From positions 1-7,306 of the forward strand of contig JAICVT010000226.1 in the NCBI GenBank assembly GCA_025935235.1: DNA of 7,306 bases, in the 5' to 3' direction. Positions within the stretch are counted from its first letter, which is position 1; the number at the start of each line of letters is the position of its first letter. The stretch is from Ktedonobacterales bacterium. GTDB taxonomy: Bacteria; Chloroflexota; Ktedonobacteria; Ktedonobacterales; JADMIN01. Made by a program: the position numbers and the translations under genes. The notes under the pieces are model-generated. The model did no database searches. It saw nothing but the letters and a program-made list of their open reading frames with translations, and was not told the DNA's origin. Positions 1 through 5,366 of this stretch are shown in pieces.

Positions 1-132
1 GCTGGGGCTGGGCGGCGCGCTGGTCTCGCCGGGACCATAGATCTGGCAGGTGTAGCGCACATGCGACTCCGAGCGCACGATCTTACCGATCGCCGCCGCG
101 CGCGTCCCGCGCGCGCTGCGTGTGTCCCGCAT
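1..132 (-). CDS. 5' end of an unrecognised protein, possibly a HerA/HAS-barrel-type ATPase (cut by window edge)
   Basis: The first 44 codons of a leftward gene are visible, starting at the ATG complementary to 130-132 and open to base 1. A GGGGGAG Shine-Dalgarno lies 7 nt upstream of this ATG, which makes the start convincing. The translated start is polar and basic (MRDTRSARGTRAAA). It continues into a stretch reading IGKIVRSESHVRYTCQIY followed by GPGE, then a Pro/Ser-rich segment. The IG-x-IV-x-S-x-S-H-V-x-Y run resembles the opening beta-strands of HAS-barrel domains that begin HerA-type DNA-translocating ATPases. That is only a guess from a short segment, because no nucleotide-binding motif falls inside the window. 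The gene lies 140 bp downstream of the membrane-protein gene on the same strand, and the gap contains its own promoter candidate. Coding status is fairly likely and function is unknown. Confidence 0.6.
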   Translation of the reverse strand, partial: MRDTRSARGTRAAAIGKIVRSESHVRYTCQIYGPGETSAPPSPS

Positions 133-146
133 GGACTTGCTCCCCC

Positions 147-168
147 GCTCGCCGCCAGCTCGCCGCCA
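147..168. repeat. Tandem 11-bp direct repeat, two copies
   Basis: GCTCGCCGCCA occurs twice back to back (147-157 and 158-168). It lies immediately upstream, in the minus-strand sense, of the GGGGGAG ribosome binding site of the gene at 1-132, and so falls inside its leader. It may be no more than slippage in G+C-rich DNA. Confidence 0.6.
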
Positions 169-205
169 GCCGAGATTTCCGCCGCCTCGCTACCAATCTA
201 GCCGC

Positions 206-214
206 AGTATATCA
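206..214 (-). promoter_or_regulatory. Candidate extended -10 promoter for the gene at 1-132
   Basis: On the minus strand, TGATATACT is present. It combines a TGn extension with TATACT, which matches TATAAT at five of six positions. No TTGACA-like -35 element lies at the usual distance. The predicted transcription start near base 199 would give a leader of about 67 nt. The position, in the gap just before the second minus-strand gene, is sensible. This is pattern matching only. Confidence 0.4.
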
Positions 215-234
215 TGCGATCTCATGCGCCCGCG

Positions 235-267
235 GGATAGCAGCCGGATAGCGGTGGGATAGGATAC
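235..267. repeat. Three phased GGATAG/CTATCC repeats, 11-bp period
   Basis: GGATAG begins at 235, 246 and 257, so the three copies are spaced by exactly 11 bp. A fourth partial copy, GGATAC, overlaps the last at 262-267. In the minus-strand sense these are CTATCC boxes at roughly -36 to -68 from the predicted start of the extended -10 promoter at 206-214. They begin 6 bp after the stop codon of the membrane-protein gene. Phasing close to one helical turn upstream of a promoter lacking a -35 box is what an activator array would look like. Binding is inferred. Confidence 0.45.
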
Positions 268-272
268 GTGCG

Positions 273-800
273 CTACTTATGCTTCCTGGGCGTCGCGGTG
301 GGCTTGACGGTGGCTGTGACGGTGGGGTGCGGCGTGTGCGTGGGAGTCGGCTCGGTCAGCCCCGGAATGCTGGTGGGCAGCTTGATGTGCGTCTGCGCCT
401 CGCGCTGCGCCATCACCACGCCCATCGGGATCAACACGATCAGCGCCAGCGTCAGCGCCAGCGCCAGCGCGCTGCGCAGGGGCGTCGGCTTGCGGAAGCG
501 CCGTGGGCGTGGCAAGGCGCGTGTGCGGTTTGGCAACCTGGAGTGTCGCCCCGTTACGGCGATGTAGGTGGTGCGCTGCCAGTAGTCGTCCTGCTTCAGC
601 CAGTCCTGCCGCCCCACGGTAGGGCGGTCGCCCGACTGAGCGCCAGCCGTCTCGCCCGGCCGCTCGCCCAGCCCTTCACCGCCGATCTCGGCCGCCGACA
701 TCGGCGGGCGCGACCCAGTGTCTGCCCCTGCATGCGCCCCGGCCCGCGCTACAGTTGATGATGCGGGCGATTGCTCCTGGAGTCGGTCGCCTTGGTCCAT
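273..800 (-). CDS. Single-pass membrane protein with Thr/Pro-rich outer tail (hypothetical)
   Basis: This 175-residue protein starts at the ATG complementary to 798-800, 9 nt after a strong AGGAGGT site. Residues 1-90 are polar, rich in Ala, Gly, Asp and Glu, and lack a recognisable fold. The segment QDWLKQDDYWQRTTYIAV (about 65-82) is the part most likely to be structured or conserved. Residues 92-109 are strongly basic. A hydrophobic helix follows at about 109-131, built from an Ala-Leu repeat and ending in IVLIPMGVVMA. The positive-inside rule puts the N-terminal part in the cytoplasm and the tail outside. The tail (about 132-175) is a Thr/Pro-rich stalk ending in the basic PRKHK. I recognise no family. 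A flexible cell-surface stalk or signalling role is possible but unproven. The plus-strand readings over this gene look like shadows. Confidence 0.72.
   Translation of the reverse strand: MDQGDRLQEQSPASSTVARAGAHAGADTGSRPPMSAAEIGGEGLGERPGETAGAQSGDRPTVGRQDWLKQDDYWQRTTYIAVTGRHSRLPNRTRALPRPRRFRKPTPLRSALALALTLALIVLIPMGVVMAQREAQTHIKLPTSIPGLTEPTPTHTPHPTVTATVKPTATPRKHK
441..470. repeat. Five tandem CAGCG[C/T] hexamers encoding an Ala-Leu membrane helix
   Basis: CAGCGC, CAGCGT, CAGCGC, CAGCGC and CAGCGC follow one another without interruption. On the coding minus strand they read as GCG/ACG-CTG codon pairs, giving ALALALTLAL within the transmembrane segment of the gene at 273-800. A change in copy number would alter helix length in two-residue steps without breaking the frame. 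Confidence 0.75.
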
Positions 801-913
801 CGCGTCGCCACCTCCTGCCTGCTTGCTGAGCGCTCGCTGAGAAGTCCGCTCACACGACTCGCGCCATCCGCCGCGCCCGCCAGATCACGCGGCATGGCCT
901 CTGCTTTTGACGA

Positions 914-926
914 CGCCTGGCAGGCG
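914..926. promoter_or_regulatory. Palindrome near the predicted start of the minus-strand transcript
   Basis: CGCCTG-G-CAGGCG is a perfect inverted repeat with 6-bp arms and a 1-bp centre. It lies just downstream of the minus-strand TAATAT hexamer (930-935) and covers the expected transcription start near 923. That placement suits a repressor site, but the regulator is unknown and short palindromes arise by chance in G+C-rich DNA. Confidence 0.3.
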
Positions 927-929
927 ACG

Positions 930-938
930 ATATTAACA
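930..938 (-). promoter_or_regulatory. Candidate extended -10 promoter for the membrane-protein gene
   Basis: The minus strand reads TGT-TAATAT, a TGn extension followed by a hexamer matching the -10 consensus at four of six positions. The surrounding G+C-rich sequence makes this A+T island stand out. No good -35 hexamer is seen 16-18 bp upstream. The leader to the ATG at 800 would be about 120 nt. Confidence 0.35.
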
Positions 939-1205
939 CCAGGATCAACAACGTCCCGCGCGGCGTCGCTCGCCGAACTGCTCACCATCATAGCCCAACC
1001 GCGCCCGCCGCCCGCGCATACCATCCACAGATACGAACGAATGGCCGCGCATGAGCGCGCACGCGCTACGCATTTTTGCGCCACTTTGTGCGCCTCGCCC
1101 CAGCCCGCGGACGCCATCGCGGCGAGCGGGAGAACCGCGCGAGGGCCCCGGATACGCCTCGCATGGGTATGCGTGGGCTATGCGCTGGAAGCCGCCACCT
1201 GGCAG

Positions 1206-1236
1206 TGTGTTAGAATGATGAGAATGACCTGACACA
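1206..1236. promoter_or_regulatory. Inverted repeat overlapping the plus-strand promoter candidate
   Basis: TGTGTTAG (1206-1213) pairs with CTGACACA (1229-1236) across a 15-nt spacer, with one G-T mismatch that would be a wobble pair in RNA. The spacer region also holds a direct repeat of GAATGA (1213-1218 and 1222-1227). The left arm covers part of the -10 element at 1211-1216, so a bound protein could block RNA polymerase. A weak RNA hairpin at the 5' end is the alternative. Confidence 0.35.
1208..1216 (+). promoter_or_regulatory. Candidate extended -10 promoter for the rlmD-like gene
   Basis: TGT-TAGAAT is a TGn extension plus a hexamer matching TATAAT at five of six positions. The -35 region is poor. 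The expected transcription start near 1223 leaves a leader of about 70 nt before the chosen ATG at 1296. It could drive the whole rightward gene series, since later gaps are short. Confidence 0.4.
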
Positions 1237-1295
1237 AAACGCGCAGATGGAACGCTCACAGTGTGACATGGCGTTCTGGGTGTGGGGAAAGACGT

Positions 1296-2792
1296 ATGCA
1301 GGACGAGATGAACGCCAACGGGCCAGGGCACGGCAGCCAGAACGGCGCGCGCCCGTACACCGCGCCTTCTCCGACGCTGCGAGCGCCCCAGGCTCTCACC
1401 GCGCCCGGCGAGACCATCGAGCTGGAGCTGACCGATCTGGCCTATGGCGGCGACGCGGTGGGGCGCTACAACCAGCGCGCGGTCTTCGTGCCGGGTGGGC
1501 TGCCAGGTGAGCTGGTGCGCGCTCAACTCCAGCGCGAGCGGTCGAACTACGCCCGCGCCACGCTGCTCGACGTGCTGCGGCCCTCACCAGAGCGTGTGGC
1601 GCCACGCTACCCGGAGCTGAGCGACTCCGGCGGCTTCCAGTGGCAGCACATCGCCTACCCCGCGCAACTCGAATGGAAGACGCGCATCGTCTCACAGCTC
1701 CTGATGCGTATCGGCAAGTTCAACGACTTCCAGGCGCTCCCAACGATTGGCATGCCGGAGGAAGCCGATCCGTGGCGCTATCGCACCGTGGCGCAGTTCT
1801 CCGTAGCCGCCGATGGCGCGATTGGGTTCCGGCGCACAGAGAGCCACGACACGCTCGACATGCCCACCTGCCCGATCGTGCATCCAACTCTCGACAAGCT
1901 CTACCAGCTCACGCGCGCGTGGATCCAGTCGCACTGGGGCGCGCGGGCGCATGAGTATACCGAGCGCTTCACGCTGCGCGTGGCCGTCGGCGCTCCCGGC
2001 GCGCAGGCTTCGGGGCCGCTCTCACTGGCTGGCGGCCACACCTATCGCCACGGCCCCAGCGGCCTGCTGACGCTCGAGGCGCGGCCCGGCGCCCCCTTTG
2101 CCGAGGATGGCGGGCCAGACGCTGTCGCCAGCGCCCTGCTCGACGCGCTGCCGTCGCTGGCGGGCGTGGTCATCCTGGGTCTGCCAGGTGGACGCGGGCG
2201 GGTGATCGCTGGCCAGGACTTCGTCCATGAGCGCGTGCAGGATCGCATCTTCCGCATCTCAGCTGGCTCATTCTTCCAGGTCAACCCGACCCAGACGCCC
2301 GTGCTGGTGGATCAGGCCATGACGGCGCTCAAGCCTCGGCCCGAAGACATCGCGCTGGATGGCTATAGCGGCGCCGGGCTGTTCTCGCTCTTCCTGGCCT
2401 CCAAGGTGGCGAGCGTGCTGGCCATCGAGTCGCAGCCCAGCGCCGTCGCCGACGCGCGCCAGAGCGCCGCGCTGAACGACATCCACAACATCACGCCCGA
2501 AGAAGGGTTGCTGGAGCGCGTCGTCGGCGAAAAGCGCCGCCTGCGCATGCGTTTCGATGTGGCGCTGGTGGATCCGCCGCGCTCTGGCTGCCTGCCACGC
2601 GCGCTGATCGAGCTGGCGCTGCTGGGGCCGCGCACGATCGTCTACGTCTCGTGCGATCCCTCCACGCTGGCGCGCGACCTGCGCATCTTGTGCGACCACG
2701 ACTACCAACTGACCTCGGTGCAGCCGGTAGATATGTTCCCTTTCACCTCACACATCGAGTGTGTCGCAACCTGCGAGCGCATCGCGCGCTAG
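1296..2792 (+). CDS. rlmD: TrmA/RlmD-family RNA (uracil-C5)-methyltransferase lacking the Fe-S cysteines
   Basis: SAM-dependent methyltransferase that should form 5-methyluridine in RNA, most likely 23S rRNA. A TRAM RNA-binding domain occupies about residues 36-93. The SAM-binding motif reads LDGYSGAGLFSLFLA. SFFQVN and DPPRSG (from 426) follow, then the catalytic cysteine in VSCDPSTLARD (Cys453), then PVDMFPFTSHIE with the conserved Glu. At 498 residues it is somewhat longer than E. coli RlmD. The usual C-x5-C-GG-C iron-sulfur motif is replaced by Y-x5-S-GG-F (Tyr105, Ser111, Phe114), and only the fourth cysteine (Cys192, in TCPIVHP) remains. Catalytic residues look intact. The start is ATG 1296, 7 nt after GGGGA. 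An in-frame GTG at 1263 would add 11 residues but has no ribosome site. The exact target (rRNA position 1939, 747, or tRNA U54) cannot be decided from sequence, so the symbol is by family. Confidence 0.88.
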   Translation: MQDEMNANGPGHGSQNGARPYTAPSPTLRAPQALTAPGETIELELTDLAYGGDAVGRYNQRAVFVPGGLPGELVRAQLQRERSNYARATLLDVLRPSPERVAPRYPELSDSGGFQWQHIAYPAQLEWKTRIVSQLLMRIGKFNDFQALPTIGMPEEADPWRYRTVAQFSVAADGAIGFRRTESHDTLDMPTCPIVHPTLDKLYQLTRAWIQSHWGARAHEYTERFTLRVAVGAPGAQASGPLSLAGGHTYRHGPSGLLTLEARPGAPFAEDGGPDAVASALLDALPSLAGVVILGLPGGRGRVIAGQDFVHERVQDRIFRISAGSFFQVNPTQTPVLVDQAMTALKPRPEDIALDGYSGAGLFSLFLASKVASVLAIESQPSAVADARQSAALNDIHNITPEEGLLERVVGEKRRLRMRFDVALVDPPRSGCLPRALIELALLGPRTIVYVSCDPSTLARDLRILCDHDYQLTSVQPVDMFPFTSHIECVATCERIAR

Positions 2793-2834
2793 CGAGTGGA
2801 ACTCTGCCGGCGCAATACCTCGCACCACCTGTCA

Positions 2835-2857
2835 TGGCGCATAACGCTTCAGCGCCA
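2835..2857 (+). other. Small hairpin just before the ribosome binding site of the hydrolase gene
   Basis: TGGCGC (2835-2840) and GCGCCA (2852-2857) can pair over an 11-nt loop. The last base of the right arm is the first base of the AGGAGGG ribosome site. It lacks a following T tract, so it is not a terminator for the upstream gene. A modest effect on translation is possible, and chance is as likely. Confidence 0.25.
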
Positions 2858-2869
2858 GGAGGGCACAGC

Positions 2870-3730
2870 ATGGACATCTCGATTGACGGCGTGAGCATCT
2901 TTGTACACGAGGCTGGCTCGCCGCTGGGATATCCGCTCTTCGTGCTGCACGGTGGCCCCGGCCTCGACCACACTGAAATGAGTCCCTGGCTCGACCCGCT
3001 CGGCGATACCTTTCGCCTGCTGTATGTGGATGAGCGCGGACAGGGGCGCTCGCAGCGCGTGGACCCTGCGACACTCTCGCTCAGCGTCTTCGCGGCGGAT
3101 GTGACACGGCTGGCCGAGGCGCTGGCCCTGCCGCGCTACGCGCTGCTGGGCCACTCATTCGGTTCCTTCATCACGCTGGCCCACGCCATCGAGCAGGGCG
3201 GCGCATCGCACTATGTCATCTCCAGCGGCACAGCCAGCTTCAGCAAATCCGCGCCAGAGATCGAGCGGAATCTGGCGGAGTTCGAGCCAATCGCCTTGCG
3301 CGAGCAGGTGACGCAGTCGTGGGCGCTGGAGCCGCACGCGCGCACGCAGGAGGATGTGGCGCGCCTCATGGAGATGCAGATGCCCTTCCACTTCGCCAGC
3401 GCCGAGAGCGACGCCTATCGCCGCTACATCGCGGCGCAAGCGGGACGCGAGATCTTCTCGCCTGGCGTGCTGGCCTACTTCGCCGCGCATGAATATGCCA
3501 TCGAGTACGAAGATCAACTTGGCGCGATTCGCAAGCCCACGCTGATCCTCGCAGGCGCCGCGGACCGCACCTGCACGCCCCGCGCCGCCCGCGAGTTGCA
3601 CGCGGGCATCTCCGGCAGCGAGCTGGTGATCTTCCCCGACGCGGGCCACATGACGTATGTCGAGCAGCCCGCCATGTATTTCACCGCCGTGCGCGACTTC
3701 TTCGTCCGCCACCCCGCGCCCGGCGCATAG
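2870..3730 (+). CDS. Alpha/beta hydrolase, proline iminopeptidase-like (S33 type)
   Basis: A 286-residue cytoplasmic hydrolase with no signal peptide, typical in length for the fold. The oxyanion-hole motif HGGPG is at 27-31 and DERGQGRS follows. The nucleophile elbow GHSFG places the catalytic serine at Ser96. Asp232 (in AGAADRTCTP) and His260 (in FPDAGHMTYVEQP) complete the triad. HGGPG is characteristic of proline iminopeptidases and related peptidase S33 members that cut an N-terminal residue from small peptides. The elbow GHSFG differs from the usual GGSWG of true iminopeptidases, so another small-molecule ester or amide substrate is possible. ATG 2870 is chosen because AGGAGGG ends 6 nt before it. 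The open frame extends back into the rlmD-like gene, and an in-frame ATG at 2834 has no ribosome site. It follows the rlmD-like gene by 77 bp and may be cotranscribed. Confidence 0.88.
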   Translation: MDISIDGVSIFVHEAGSPLGYPLFVLHGGPGLDHTEMSPWLDPLGDTFRLLYVDERGQGRSQRVDPATLSLSVFAADVTRLAEALALPRYALLGHSFGSFITLAHAIEQGGASHYVISSGTASFSKSAPEIERNLAEFEPIALREQVTQSWALEPHARTQEDVARLMEMQMPFHFASAESDAYRRYIAAQAGREIFSPGVLAYFAAHEYAIEYEDQLGAIRKPTLILAGAADRTCTPRAARELHAGISGSELVIFPDAGHMTYVEQPAMYFTAVRDFFVRHPAPGA

Positions 3731-3787
3731 GGAATGGGGCGCTAGACTGCCTTTCGTCGTCAAACGGTAGATGGAGGTCACACCACG

Positions 3788-4855
3788 ATGGCCAAAGCAT
3801 CCACAGCGACATCCACCGCAATCACCTCTACCATCCCTGCGACGATGCGCGCGCTCGTATTGCACGCGTATGACCTGGGCTCCTACGGCTCCCTGACGCT
3901 CGAAGAGCGACCCACTCCCCACCCCGGCAAGGGCGAGGTGCTGGTGCGCATGGCCGCCAGCCCCATCAACCCGTCCGATCTGGCCGCGCTCCAGGGCGCG
4001 CATGGTGGGAATAAGGCATTGCCGACGATTCCTGGCCTGGAGGGCAGTGGGACGGTGGTGCGAGCCGGGCGGGGATACCTGGCGCGCCGCCTGCTGGGCA
4101 AGCGCGTGGCCTGCGCCGCAGGCGAGGGCGATGGCGCCTGGGCGGAGTATATGGTCACATCGGCGCGGTTCTGTTCGCCGCTGCCCAGCGACTTCAGCGA
4201 CGAGCAGGGCGCGGTGCGCATCGTCAATCCCTATACCGCATGGGCGCATCTCCAGATTGCCCGCCAGGCAGGCGCCCATGCGATTATCGAGACGGCGGCG
4301 GCTGGCGCGCTCGGACAGATGGTCAACCAGTTGGCCCAGCGACGCGGCGTGCGGGTGCTCAACATCGTGCGCCGCGAGGCCCAGGCGGAGACGCTGCGCG
4401 GCCTGGGCGCGAAGCATATTCTGAACAGCGAGGCGCCCGACTTCGACGACCAGTTGCGCGAGCAGTGCCAGCGGCTCGGCGTGCGGCTGGCTTTCGACGC
4501 CGTGGCCGGGAGCATGACCGCGCGGCTGCTCGCGGCCCTGCCGCCACACGGGCGCGTGGTGGTCTTCGGAGCGCTCGCCGAGTTTTATAGCGGCGAGACG
4601 ATCAACATGGGAGCCAGCGACCTGATCTTCAACGAAAAGCGCATCGAGGGCTTCTACCTGCCGCTATGGGTCGCGCAGCAGAAACCACTGGCGCTGCTCT
4701 CGATGCAGCGCCAGCTCTATCGGCTGGGCGACCTGACGCAGGAAGCGATCCAGGTGCGCGCCCCACTGGAGGATGCGCAGCAGGCCATCGCGGCATACGA
4801 GGCCAACATGTCGGCTGGCAAGGCGCTGCTCATGCCAGGCAAGCTCCCAGGCTAA
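3788..4855 (+). CDS. Zinc-independent medium-chain reductase (quinone oxidoreductase / enoyl reductase-like)
   Basis: A 355-residue member of the MDR superfamily, expected to reduce a quinone, enone or enoyl thioester with NADPH. The GroES-like N-terminal half carries NPSDL and PGLEGSGTVVRAG. It lacks the Cys/His ligands of the zinc alcohol dehydrogenases. The Rossmann half has AAAGALGQMVNQLAQ at about 170-184, then a strand ending in NIVRR (192-196), whose arginines suit NADPH over NADH. The LGQ-x-V-x-QLA and N-x-VR pattern recalls mitochondrial-type 2-enoyl thioester reductases (MECR/Etr1). The tyrosine expected after QG in that group appears to be His72, so that activity is doubtful. ATG 3788 follows GGAGGT by 9 nt. 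It gives a Thr/Ala/Ser-rich extension of 19 residues before the usual family start at Met20 (3845), which has no comparable ribosome site. The gene lies 57 bp after the hydrolase gene. Confidence 0.88.
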   Translation: MAKASTATSTAITSTIPATMRALVLHAYDLGSYGSLTLEERPTPHPGKGEVLVRMAASPINPSDLAALQGAHGGNKALPTIPGLEGSGTVVRAGRGYLARRLLGKRVACAAGEGDGAWAEYMVTSARFCSPLPSDFSDEQGAVRIVNPYTAWAHLQIARQAGAHAIIETAAAGALGQMVNQLAQRRGVRVLNIVRREAQAETLRGLGAKHILNSEAPDFDDQLREQCQRLGVRLAFDAVAGSMTARLLAALPPHGRVVVFGALAEFYSGETINMGASDLIFNEKRIEGFYLPLWVAQQKPLALLSMQRQLYRLGDLTQEAIQVRAPLEDAQQAIAAYEANMSAGKALLMPGKLPG

Positions 4856-5012
4856 ACGTCAAGAAGCGTCAGGCGCCACGGCCACGCGCCACGCGGCGTC
4901 GAAATGTCGTATGTCGCCCAACCGCTTGCCCGCTCGCTCTCGCCACCTGCGATGGCCGCTGGCAGCCTTGCGGGGCGTGCGGCGAGCGAGGCCACGGCGG
5001 GGAGGCCGCGCC

Positions 5013-5246
5013 ATGACGCAGGAAGACCGCTTCGGCTTGCTGTTCCTGGGCTACTTCGCGCTCATCGTCGGCGCGGGCGTCGGCGTCTTCGCGCGCGGCG
5101 CGGCCGGATGGGCGGCGCTGCTCGTCATCGCCTTGGGTGGCGTGGCCGTCATGCTGCTCTCCCTGGCAGGCGCCGCGGCCCGCAAGGAGCGCGAGCAGTT
5201 AGTGGACGAGGCGCACGCGAGCGACGGGGAGGTAATGGGCGAGTAG
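5013..5246 (+). CDS. Small two-helix membrane protein (hypothetical)
   Basis: A 77-residue protein starting at ATG 5013, with GGAGG 7 nt upstream. The frame runs open further back, overlapping the reductase gene, but nothing upstream has a ribosome site or membrane character. Two hydrophobic helices (about 8-27 and 31-53) are joined by a short turn containing an Arg. A charged tail of about 20 residues follows (RKEREQLVDEAHASDGEVMGE). The length and hairpin topology fit an inner-membrane hairpin with the acidic tail probably cytoplasmic. I recognise no family. It lies 157 bp after the reductase gene and 120 bp before the DUF1028 gene. Confidence 0.68.
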   Translation: MTQEDRFGLLFLGYFALIVGAGVGVFARGAAGWAALLVIALGGVAVMLLSLAGAAARKEREQLVDEAHASDGEVMGE

Positions 5247-5285
5247 CAGCGCCCCGCTTCCTCCGCACTCCCTCGATGTCCGAGG

Positions 5286-5294
5286 TGATACACT
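5286..5294 (+). promoter_or_regulatory. Candidate extended -10 promoter for the DUF1028 gene
   Basis: TGA-TACACT is a TGn extension followed by a hexamer with four of six consensus matches. It lies in the 120-bp gap after the small membrane-protein gene. No convincing -35 box is seen. The leader would be about 65 nt. It is weak on its own, but it resembles the other extended -10 candidates in this window. Confidence 0.27.
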
Positions 5295-5366
5295 GGCTCC
5301 GCGGCGGATCGCAGATGACTGCCGCGCGCAGAGCCACATGCGACACGGCATGAGGAGGTGAGCCAG

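Larger units (their letters stand above)
801..1295. other. Divergent intergenic region, no convincing gene
   Basis: This stretch separates the leftward membrane-protein gene from the rightward methyltransferase gene. Open frames cross it on both strands, but none has a ribosome binding site at its start or a recognisable protein. Those frames also overlap the neighbouring genes. I saw no tRNA, RNase P, tmRNA or SRP signature. It contains a minus-strand extended -10 candidate with a palindrome (914-938) and a plus-strand extended -10 candidate with an inverted repeat (1206-1236). It is best read as the control region for both flanking genes. Confidence 0.6.

Noticed and set aside
1049..1079. 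Possible intrinsic terminator (G+C-rich stem AGCGC/GCGCT followed by TTTTT)
   Set aside because: The T run starts several bases after a short 5-bp stem, and no gene on the plus strand ends there, so nothing needs terminating.
749..1117. Open minus-strand frame of 122 residues
   Set aside because: No SD precedes its ATG at 1117. It overlaps the better-supported gene at 273-800, whose AGGAGGT site lies within it.
771..1232. Open plus-strand frame of 153 residues across the divergent region
   Set aside because: It overlaps the start of the membrane-protein gene, has no ribosome site, and its product is Ala/Arg-rich without any recognisable motif. It looks like a chance frame in G+C-rich DNA.
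1256..1266. CRP-like site (TCACA-G-TGTGA)
   Set aside because: The half-sites are in the reverse order and with the wrong spacing for a TGTGA-N6-TCACA site, and the position is downstream of the promoter candidate.
1263..1295. Upstream GTG start for the rlmD-like gene
   Set aside because: It has no ribosome site and would only add 11 unconserved residues. ATG 1296 has GGGGA at a suitable distance.
945..1526. Open minus-strand frame of 193 residues
   Set aside because: It lies antisense to the TRAM-encoding part of the rlmD-like gene, is Arg-rich and has no family features.
3155..4549. Long minus-strand frame of 464 residues
   Set aside because: It is antisense to both the hydrolase and the reductase genes, which have full catalytic motifs and ribosome sites. 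The product is a low-complexity Ala/Arg/Gly/His-rich shadow.
4856..5012. Repeats of GCGCCACG and small stems after the reductase gene, considered as a terminator or RNA gene
   Set aside because: The stems are short, no T tract follows, and I saw no known RNA pattern. They fit chance in G+C-rich sequence.
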